Assembly: GCA_045600965.1 (NCBI GenBank)
Contig: JAZRYW010000030.1
Coordinates: 1 to 30,250, forward strand
Length of the DNA: 30,250 nucleotides
Direction: 5' to 3'
Source of the DNA: RGIG6374 sp045600965
Lineage (GTDB): Bacteria; Bacteroidota; Bacteroidia; Bacteroidales; UBA932
A program made the position numbers and the translations under genes. This document shows, piece by piece, positions 7,342 through 14,062 of this stretch. Under the pieces are notes generated by a model that worked only from the letters and a program-made list of their open reading frames with translations, was not told the DNA's origin and did no database searches. Positions within the stretch are counted from its first letter, which is position 1; every line of letters starts with the position of its first letter.

Positions 7342-8565
7342 ATGAAACTATGGCAGTTCCCGGTGTCTGTGATTATGGCGCTGACATTCCTGGCAGGATC
7401 CGTCCTGCTATGGCGTTTTGCGCGCAACACCGGCATAGGAAAAGTAATCACCGGAGGGTGGCTTTGCCTCGGAAGCATTGCGGCGGTCTCCGTAATGACG
7501 GCCATAGATGGGACCTGGCCCGTCAATATGCATCGCAGCATACCGTTCCTGCTGGCTGTGATTGCGATGATGGTTTCGCTTTCATTCACAGTCCTGGACT
7601 CGCTGAAAGCCAGCCGCGGTGTGCCGTATCTTCTGGTCCACACGGGACTGTTCCTGCTTCTGTCCGGAGCATTCTGGGGCGCGCCTGACAAAGTGGACTG
7701 CCGGATGACGGTTGACAGGGTCAGCGCCTGCAATATGGCATACTCCGCTGATGGAGGAGCCGTACCGCTCCCCTTCGGCATAACTCTGGAGGAGTTCCGA
7801 ACCGAACGCTATGATGACGGTGTCAGCCCGAAACAATACAGCAGCACCCTCGACATTGACGGAAAAAGTTTCGTGACATCCGTCAATCACCCGTGCCGGT
7901 ACCGTGGGTACTTCATATACCAGTACGGCTTCGACAGCCTCCACGGAGAGTACAGTGTCCTCAAACTTGTCAAGGACCCCTGGCTTCCTCTCATATATGC
8001 AGGTTTCCTTCTTCTGTTTGTCGGCACAGTGGGGGGAATGAAGCGCACCTGGAACAGCAGGTATATTATTGTCGCCATTATACTGACCGCTGTCATTTTC
8101 ACGGTCATCTCCACCGCCCGGATAAATTTCAAGGTCCTTATGCCGGCGCTGCGGAGCCTGTGGTTCGTGCCTCATCTGGCCTTGTATATGCTTGCCTATT
8201 CATCCCTCGCCGTAGCGCTGATAACAGGGATTGTCGGTTTTTTTGCGGGAAATGCCGGAAAGCTGTCCGCCCTGTCCGGCAAGCTGCTCGATACGGCGTC
8301 CTCACTGCTCCTGACGGGAATGCTCTGCGGCGCCATCTGGGCGAAGGCCGCCTGGGGTGACTGGTGGACGTGGGATGCCAAGGAATGCTGGGCGGCTGTC
8401 ACCTGGCTGCTGACACTCGCAGGGCGGCATCTCCCCACGGGAATCAGAAGGAAAGGCATAGCGCTCACGCTTTCCATTCTTCTGGCCTTTGCCGCAATGC
8501 AGGTTGCCTGGTATGGCGTGGACAGCCTGCCTGCATCACAGACAAGTATGCATACATACAGATAG
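7342..8565 (+). CDS. Compact ResB/CcsA-type cytochrome c assembly protein
   Basis: The 407-residue product is a multi-pass inner-membrane protein. The C-terminal half is CcsA/ResC-like. It has the tryptophan-rich WWD haem-handling motif at residues 333-350 (WAKAAWGDWWTWDAKECW), His278 before one helix and His404 in the final MHTYR, positions where the family uses histidines as haem ligands. The N-terminal half has about four membrane segments, then an extracytoplasmic stretch ending NHPCRYRGYFIYQYGF (near 182-197), resembling the C-terminal part of ResB. By family it would carry haem across the membrane for attachment to apocytochrome c (System II). It is much shorter than known ResB-CcsA fusions (roughly 800-1000 residues). 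No c-type cytochrome is adjacent. The start lies 11 bases beyond a terminator and I see no promoter of its own. Confidence 0.82.
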   Translation: MKLWQFPVSVIMALTFLAGSVLLWRFARNTGIGKVITGGWLCLGSIAAVSVMTAIDGTWPVNMHRSIPFLLAVIAMMVSLSFTVLDSLKASRGVPYLLVHTGLFLLLSGAFWGAPDKVDCRMTVDRVSACNMAYSADGGAVPLPFGITLEEFRTERYDDGVSPKQYSSTLDIDGKSFVTSVNHPCRYRGYFIYQYGFDSLHGEYSVLKLVKDPWLPLIYAGFLLLFVGTVGGMKRTWNSRYIIVAIILTAVIFTVISTARINFKVLMPALRSLWFVPHLALYMLAYSSLAVALITGIVGFFAGNAGKLSALSGKLLDTASSLLLTGMLCGAIWAKAAWGDWWTWDAKECWAAVTWLLTLAGRHLPTGIRRKGIALTLSILLAFAAMQVAWYGVDSLPASQTSMHTYR

Positions 8566-8573
8566 CGGATATC

Positions 8574-10949
8574 TCACATCCGGTTCTTCGCCTCCTGACC
8601 CGCACCGGTACCCTTGTATTTGCTGCCGGCGCTGTTGAAGCGGTAGGAGATGTGCAGCATCAGGAACGTATTGAAATTGTCATTCGGCTGGTCGATTACG
8701 TACCGGCCGAAGTCCGTTCTGGCATATACCACAGACGAATTGAAGATGTCGGCCCAGGTCAGGGTGAAGGTCAGCGCATCGTCATTCAGAAAAGATTTCT
8801 GAATGCTCAGGGTGGCGCTCTGAATGGGCCTGTACACTTCTGAAATGGACGTGGACATCCTGCTGTAATAATAGTAGTCTGCTTTGAGGATCCAGCTGCG
8901 CTTGAAGCGGAAGGCGTTGTTGAATTGCATCAGGTACATAGGTCTGTCGAGCTGCAGCGTGCGGAAACCGCCCTCCGCCCTCGGATCCTCCACCGTCAGC
9001 GAGAGAAACTGCTTCTGCAGGCCGACCGTCCAGGACGGATTCCAGACGCCGGCTGTCGGAGATGCCGTGAGATAGAAGTTCAGCCTGCGCAGAGGCACGC
9101 CGAGATTCGAATTTTTGATAAGCACCACCCCCCTGTCGTTCCACGGTGTGGCCCACTGGACGAAACTATTGTCCACGCGCTCATAATTACCGCTGAATAC
9201 AAGCCATTTCCAGCTGGCGTTAATGGCTGCATTGCGATGCTTTTCATTGAAAAGCGTCGGATCGCCTGTCTGATAGCAATAGCGGTTGTTGTAGGAGACT
9301 TCCGTGGTGAGCATATTGTAGTTGGGGCGGCGTGTCTTGCCCGTATATGAAATGGAAACGCCCACCGGCCCGGCCATAGTTGCGAAACTCAATGACGGGA
9401 ACCAGCTGTGGTCAGTGCGGTGAAGGTCTGATGCGTCGGTTATGTGGTCGTCATAATCAAAGACCGAGTGCTCATAGCGGAGTCCTGCACCCAGCTGTCC
9501 GAAAGGCAGCCTCACTGAATATTCGGCGAACCCGGCGATGGTGTTCTCCGTCAGGGACGCATCGGTGGCGGGAATGTCGTCAAAGGTGATGGAATATCTC
9601 TGGGAGGCCGAGACAAAAATCTCCTCGGCGCCGAACTGAAGCGAACCCTTCCCTATCGGGTGCGAAAGAATGAGCTTTCCGGCCCCCATCGAAGTGCGCG
9701 CGCTGGACCTTGAAGTGAGGTCTGCGGGAGACACCCAGCTTTCCTCGTGCATTTCAGAGAAGGAGTCCGTACTGCCGGCAACGAAATCGGCGTTGAAGTT
9801 GATGCCGAACCCGCCGGCGGATCCGTCATAATAAAGATTGCCCGTCCACTGCGGCGAATCGGGGATGCGGCCGTCGCTGACCGTCACGGCGTGGTCGTCC
9901 TGAATCCCGTCGATGAAAAGTTCAGAGTCCATCAGCAGCCGGCTGTCACCTATGGTATTGTGGTTGTAGTCAAGCTTGAAACCGAGAGAGTGACTGTCGT
10001 TTATCTGCCAGTTGGCACCTCCGACATACTGGAAACCGCCGTTGTGGCTCCGGTAGTCGAGAGTGGCTGTCTCCACCATATCGTGATGGCCATCCGTGCC
10101 GTCGATGAAGGTGGTGCCGTAGATTGAACTGATCTGATAGTTGCGCTGGTTCCAGTAAACCAGTTTGCCGAAGAAATCCCAGCCGCTTGTGCGGTAATTG
10201 AGGTCGAGGACTGACCAGGACGGCTCGAAATCCCTGCAATTGTAAACGTGCTGCCTGGCCTGGCCGGTCAGGGCGAAGCTGAAACCGTCTCCCTGCCGCT
10301 TTACCGTGCGGATACGGACAACCGCCCGTGTGTCACCGCCATAGAGCGCTCCCGGATTTGACACCACATCCACGGACCTGATGTCTTCGGACATAAGGTT
10401 GCGCAGCTCGGAGGCGTCGGTCACCCTTCGGCCGTTGATATAGTATTCGGGCGCACCGCGGCCGATGACCTCCAATCCGTCCGAACCGCTGATTATGCCG
10501 GGAATCTTCCCAAGCACGTCATACGCGTTTCCGGAATGCTCCAGAACGGAGCCGGTGATATTCGTCACGACGGCGTCTCCCTTTATCTCCGTCCTTGGCA
10601 GCTGCGCGGTGATCACGGCGCCTTCGAGCATCCTTGAATCCTGCACAAGCCGGACTGTCTGCCCCTGCTCAAAGCCGGCCACAGGCAGTTCCACTGTCTT
10701 ATAACCTATCATCGACACTTGAACGGACGATGCGCCCGGCCGTATCTCGAGGCTGAATATGCCGTTTTCATCGGTCATACAGCCGCCGGCCACCGTCGTG
10801 TCGGGCAATGCCATGACAACGGCCGTGGCGAAGGCGACAGGCGCGCCATCTTCATCAAGCACGACGCCCCTCAGGGTGCGGGCATCCTGACCGGGCAGTG
10901 AAATACATAACGCCATAACGGATGAAAGCGTAAGGAATAATTTCTTCAT
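8574..10949 (-). CDS. Outer-membrane beta-barrel protein of the TonB-receptor type, non-SusC
   Basis: The product (791 residues from ATG 10949) begins with a signal peptide (MKKLFLTLSSVMALCISLPG). A carboxypeptidase-regulatory-like domain follows (about 25-110, LRGVVLDEDGAPVAFATAVV). Next comes a plug-like domain with ILGKIPGI-type and EYYINGRRV motifs (about 130-220), then a long region of alternating strands rich in aromatic residues, typical of an outer-membrane barrel (OMP_b-brl_3-like). It lacks the longer SusC architecture and has no SusD partner. The substrate is unknown. An ATG two codons earlier (10955) is equally possible; longer starts would run through the promoter and the divergent regulator. 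It ends 8 bases from the convergent cytochrome-assembly gene. Confidence 0.85.
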   Translation of the reverse strand: MKKLFLTLSSVMALCISLPGQDARTLRGVVLDEDGAPVAFATAVVMALPDTTVAGGCMTDENGIFSLEIRPGASSVQVSMIGYKTVELPVAGFEQGQTVRLVQDSRMLEGAVITAQLPRTEIKGDAVVTNITGSVLEHSGNAYDVLGKIPGIISGSDGLEVIGRGAPEYYINGRRVTDASELRNLMSEDIRSVDVVSNPGALYGGDTRAVVRIRTVKRQGDGFSFALTGQARQHVYNCRDFEPSWSVLDLNYRTSGWDFFGKLVYWNQRNYQISSIYGTTFIDGTDGHHDMVETATLDYRSHNGGFQYVGGANWQINDSHSLGFKLDYNHNTIGDSRLLMDSELFIDGIQDDHAVTVSDGRIPDSPQWTGNLYYDGSAGGFGINFNADFVAGSTDSFSEMHEESWVSPADLTSRSSARTSMGAGKLILSHPIGKGSLQFGAEEIFVSASQRYSITFDDIPATDASLTENTIAGFAEYSVRLPFGQLGAGLRYEHSVFDYDDHITDASDLHRTDHSWFPSLSFATMAGPVGVSISYTGKTRRPNYNMLTTEVSYNNRYCYQTGDPTLFNEKHRNAAINASWKWLVFSGNYERVDNSFVQWATPWNDRGVVLIKNSNLGVPLRRLNFYLTASPTAGVWNPSWTVGLQKQFLSLTVEDPRAEGGFRTLQLDRPMYLMQFNNAFRFKRSWILKADYYYYSRMSTSISEVYRPIQSATLSIQKSFLNDDALTFTLTWADIFNSSVVYARTDFGRYVIDQPNDNFNTFLMLHISYRFNSAGSKYKGTGAGQEAKNRM

Positions 10950-10982
10950 AACCATTTCAAAACAGATTCTTGTTTCCGGCGG

Positions 10983-10990
10983 CAAAAGTA
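10983..10990 (-). promoter_or_regulatory. Promoter -7 box of the outer-membrane barrel gene
   Basis: On the minus strand TACTTTTG fits TAnnTTTG. The upstream box is weak (TTTC after 18 bases). It predicts a start near 10977 and a leader of about 28 bases. Confidence 0.5.
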
Positions 10991-11018
10991 TGACACGATT
11001 TTTCATTTGAAACGGGTC

Positions 11019-11069
11019 GGGACAGATGATGGTCCGGTATGGGATAATTGGTAGGTTTCCAACTGTCCC
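11019..11069. promoter_or_regulatory. Inverted repeat between divergent genes, possible operator
   Basis: GGGACAG (11019-11025) and CTGTCCC (11063-11069) form a 7-bp inverted repeat between the barrel gene and the LytTR regulator, upstream of both promoters. It could be an operator, but the arms are short and it does not clearly match a LytTR consensus. Confidence 0.25.
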
Positions 11070-11095
11070 ACCGGCTTTCCATACATCCCTGAACC

Positions 11096-11126
11096 TTTGC
11101 AGGATGGCGTATATTGAGTATTTTTG
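11096..11126 (+). promoter_or_regulatory. Promoter of the LytTR regulator
   Basis: TTTG (11096-11099) and TATTTTTG (11119-11126) are 19 bases apart, an exact Bacteroidetes promoter. The start codon at 11133 lies just 6 bases past the -7 box, about where transcription should begin. Confidence 0.7.
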
Positions 11127-11132
11127 CGTCAA

Positions 11133-12014
11133 ATGAAAAGGATACCGGACAGAATCATCAGGGACTGCGCAATGATGGCGGCAGGGTTCTTCCTGTTCTT
11201 CACTTTGATGAAGCCCTGGGGCATACAGAACTATGTCGTGGATTCGCTGTGGTATCTGCAGAGCCTGGGCTGCTGCACGATGATCTTCCTCTTCTCCGTT
11301 TTATCGGAAGCCGTCGTGACCTTCATCTTCGATCTTCCAAGCGATTACTCGAAGGACTGGCCATATCAGATAAAACGCGAAACGGGTTTCCTTCTGTTCC
11401 TGACAGTGGTGCTGTCAGCGGCCATAGGGCAGTACTTCACCATCATTCAGCACGGCTGGAAGCACTGGTACTATTTCTGGACCGACTACCAGGGGGACTT
11501 CACGTTCAAGTGGTATCTGGACAATGCCGCACAGGATGTCGTCTGGTGCATCTTCGTGGGATTATACTGGTACTTCATAACCAAGAGCCGCATGAAGGAG
11601 CACAAGATTCAGGAACTGCTCACCCTCAATGACACTCTCGATCAGGCCGGAGCCGTAGAGGAGGACAAGTCGGACACGGTTGACATAACCGGAGACTCAC
11701 GGGAGTCCCTCACGGTGCTGCCTTCGGACATACTGTTCATAGAATCCGTGGCGAACTATCTCAACATCTGGTATTTCCAGGACGGAGACCTCAGGCAGAA
11801 AAGGGTCAGGAACACCCTCAAGAGCGTCGAGGACATTCTCTCCGGCTACCCTTTCCTCCTGCACTGCCACCGCGCTTTTCTGGTCAACACCAGGTTCATC
11901 ACACACGTCGATGGCAACTCCGCCGGCTGCCAGATTCACCTGTTCAGCATCGAACGCACAATCCCCGTGTCGAAGGCCAATATCGAGGCCCTCAGATGCG
12001 CCCTGAGGAAATAG
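11133..12014 (+). CDS. Membrane-anchored LytTR-type transcription regulator
   Basis: The 293-residue product has about four membrane segments in the first 150 residues (near 12-30, 43-65, 84-104 and 130-150), a short linker, and a LytTR DNA-binding domain from about 190 to the end. Hallmarks of LytTR are visible: DILFIESVANYLNIWY (199-214), the FLLHCHRAFLVN segment (241-252) and IPVS (277-280). There is no receiver domain, so it is a one-component membrane regulator rather than a phosphorelay response regulator. It diverges from the outer-membrane barrel gene, a plausible target. A TTG at 11124 lies in frame but falls inside the -7 box, so ATG 11133 is preferred; ATG 11172 is a fallback if a longer leader is needed. 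It ends 8 bases from the convergent GH51 gene. Confidence 0.85.
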   Translation: MKRIPDRIIRDCAMMAAGFFLFFTLMKPWGIQNYVVDSLWYLQSLGCCTMIFLFSVLSEAVVTFIFDLPSDYSKDWPYQIKRETGFLLFLTVVLSAAIGQYFTIIQHGWKHWYYFWTDYQGDFTFKWYLDNAAQDVVWCIFVGLYWYFITKSRMKEHKIQELLTLNDTLDQAGAVEEDKSDTVDITGDSRESLTVLPSDILFIESVANYLNIWYFQDGDLRQKRVRNTLKSVEDILSGYPFLLHCHRAFLVNTRFITHVDGNSAGCQIHLFSIERTIPVSKANIEALRCALRK

Positions 12015-12022
12015 GGCTCCGA

Positions 12023-13987
12023 TCAGCGCTCAAGCACGAAGATGCTGAAGGTAAGAGGAGCTATGCCGGCGCTGATGGACGTGCCTTCGCCGCTGAAGAC
12101 CGACTCGACTGGGGTGATGTTGTCCGGTTTCTCCAATGAATTATCTTCATAAAGCTCAGGACTTGACAGGTCAATGCGCTTGACAGCCTTGACAGTGGCC
12201 TTTTTCTTAAGGCCGGTGAAGTTGAGGTTGATGTCACGGGCCTGCTCGGAAGTGTTGGCAACCTTTACATATATCAGGTCCCCGTCCTGCACGGCGCTGG
12301 CGAAGAGACCGTTCTGGCCCTCGAGGCCGGCGACGGGGGATTCATTCATTGTCAGTGACAGGACGTTCTGTCCGCGATACCGGCCATAGAGTTGCTGAAC
12401 GTGCCAGCTGACCGTGCGGAAGGAATTCAAATTGTCGTACCAGATGAGGTCAGGGCGCCACTGCCAACCTTCCACGTGGGCGAAGAGAGGAGCGTAGGTG
12501 GCCATCTGGACGAGATCTGCGTTGCGCTCGAGCCCGGTCATAAACGCGGCTTCGAGCAGAGAGGCGTAGAAGTGGTTGTACTTCCTTCCTTTGGCGTGGC
12601 AGGCATACTCTCCGGCAAAGACCTTCGGGCCTTTGCGGTCATAATCGTCATACCTGGCACCCTGGGCAAGGAACCAGTCATAAGGGCGGTAGAAGTGCTC
12701 GTCGACAAGGTCTGCACCGAGGCGTTTCATTTCAGGCCAGAGAAAGTCGAACTGTGCGCCCTCGGAATCAGGCCCCGAGGAGCCTACAATCCTGATGTCA
12801 GGATATGCCGCGCGTATGGCCTTTACGAAAGGTTCGAGACGGTCAGGGTAGAGCTGTCCCCACTGTTCGTTGCCGACACCGATGAACTTGAGGTTGAAGG
12901 GCTCCGGATGGCCCATCTGTGCGCGAACGGCACCCCACCTGGTATCAGAGGAGCCGTTGGCGAATTCAATGAGGTCGAGGGCGTCCTGGATGTATGGTTG
13001 AAGTTGGTCCACAGGCACGTGCGCATCCTCGCTGTCGCTCTGGAACTGGCAGGCCAGACCGCAACTGACGATAGGCAGAGGCTCTGCGCCGATGTCCTCG
13101 CTGAGCTGGAAGAATTCGAAGAACCCGAGCCCGTAGCTCTGGAAATAGTCGGGATAGAAACGGTGAGGGAAGGTGTATTCCCAGCGGTTCTCGTTCAGAG
13201 GACGGTTTTCGACAGGGCCTACGGAGTTCTTCCAGTTGTATCTGGTGGCAAGGTCGGTTCCTTCGACTATGCAGCCTCCGGGAAATCTGAAGATGCCCGG
13301 TTTAAGGTCTGCAAGGGCCTGGGCGAGGTCCTTGCGGAGCCCTCCTTCCCTTCCCTTCCACGTGTCGACAGGGAAAAGCGAGATATGTTCAAGGTCGACG
13401 GAAGCGCCTCCGCGTGTCTCCATAAAAATCCTGAGGGTGGATTTTTCCAGGGTCTCGGAAGGTGTTATGACTGCTTCGTACTTCTTCCATTCGTTTCCAT
13501 TGACGGTTATGGCCTGCTGAGCGACAAAATGGTTTTCTCCCATAGAGGCCGTATTGACCAGCTCGATACGGAGCGTCACCGGCGACTCGCTGCGAGCCCA
13601 GACGGAGAAACGGTACTGCTCCGATGCTTTCACCCCGATGCCGAAGAACCCTTCATTGTCCAGCCCGGTGTGTTTGTGGGCATGGCCCGGGTCGAAAAGA
13701 CGCACATAGTGGGGACAGCGTTCGAAAGGTCCGTCATCGCGCACTTCCACCTTACCGAATGCCTTCCATCCCTGGAGAGCGTAAGGAAACTCGAAGGAAC
13801 GGTTCTTTACAAGCTCGGCGTACAGGCCGCCGTCGGCTGCAAAGTTTATATCCTCGAAGAAAATTCCATACATCGTGCTCTGGACAGGGGCTCCCGTTTT
13901 CTTGAGATTGATGTTGAAGGTCTGCGCACTCATAGAAACTGCCAGAAATGCTGCAGAAATGCTCAGAATCAGTCTTTTTGCCTGCAT
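12023..13987 (-). CDS. GH51 alpha-L-arabinofuranosidase
   Basis: This 654-residue enzyme should release terminal alpha-L-arabinofuranose from arabinan or arabinan oligosaccharides. A signal peptide (MQAKRLILSISAAFLAVSMS, cut near SA-Q22) sends it to the periplasm. Residues ~30-210 hold the GH51 N-terminal part (GIFFEDINFAADGG) with a CBM4/9-like insert. The catalytic barrel follows, with acid/base Glu374 in GVGNEQWG and nucleophile Glu460 in VFAGEYACHA; both GH51 signatures are intact. A C-terminal beta domain closes the protein. I chose ATG 13987 because the longer frame has no signal peptide at its front and crosses the promoter. It is divergent to the sensor-regulator and fits the arabinan locus. 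A 536-residue frame on the opposite strand is a shadow. Confidence 0.95.
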   Translation of the reverse strand: MQAKRLILSISAAFLAVSMSAQTFNINLKKTGAPVQSTMYGIFFEDINFAADGGLYAELVKNRSFEFPYALQGWKAFGKVEVRDDGPFERCPHYVRLFDPGHAHKHTGLDNEGFFGIGVKASEQYRFSVWARSESPVTLRIELVNTASMGENHFVAQQAITVNGNEWKKYEAVITPSETLEKSTLRIFMETRGGASVDLEHISLFPVDTWKGREGGLRKDLAQALADLKPGIFRFPGGCIVEGTDLATRYNWKNSVGPVENRPLNENRWEYTFPHRFYPDYFQSYGLGFFEFFQLSEDIGAEPLPIVSCGLACQFQSDSEDAHVPVDQLQPYIQDALDLIEFANGSSDTRWGAVRAQMGHPEPFNLKFIGVGNEQWGQLYPDRLEPFVKAIRAAYPDIRIVGSSGPDSEGAQFDFLWPEMKRLGADLVDEHFYRPYDWFLAQGARYDDYDRKGPKVFAGEYACHAKGRKYNHFYASLLEAAFMTGLERNADLVQMATYAPLFAHVEGWQWRPDLIWYDNLNSFRTVSWHVQQLYGRYRGQNVLSLTMNESPVAGLEGQNGLFASAVQDGDLIYVKVANTSEQARDINLNFTGLKKKATVKAVKRIDLSSPELYEDNSLEKPDNITPVESVFSGEGTSISAGIAPLTFSIFVLER

Positions 13988-14025
13988 ATCAATAAGTTTT
14001 AAAATAAATATCCGTATATTGTACG

Positions 14026-14033
14026 CAAATATA
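14026..14033 (-). promoter_or_regulatory. Promoter -7 box of the GH51 gene
   Basis: TATATTTG on the minus strand matches TAnnTTTG exactly. No good -33 box is found at normal spacing, as expected for a promoter needing an activator. The predicted start near 14020 gives a leader of about 33 bases. It is 2 bases from the divergent -7 box. Confidence 0.55.
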
Positions 14034-14035
14034 AT

Positions 14036-14043
14036 TACGTTTG
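14036..14043 (+). promoter_or_regulatory. Promoter -7 box of the sensor-regulator gene
   Basis: TACGTTTG matches TAnnTTTG. No clear -33 box lies at 19-21 bases. The predicted start near 14049 leaves a leader of about 14 bases before ATG 14063. Confidence 0.45.
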
Positions 14044-14062
14044 CCGAAAACTTAGTGGACAA

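Noticed and set aside
10956..11132. Long N-terminal extension of the outer-membrane barrel protein
   Set aside because: It puts non-signal sequence ahead of a clear signal peptide and crosses both divergent promoters.
12392..14002. 536-residue open frame on the plus strand
   Set aside because: It is antisense to GH51 over nearly its whole length, has no recognisable domain, and GH51 catalytic motifs are intact on the other strand.
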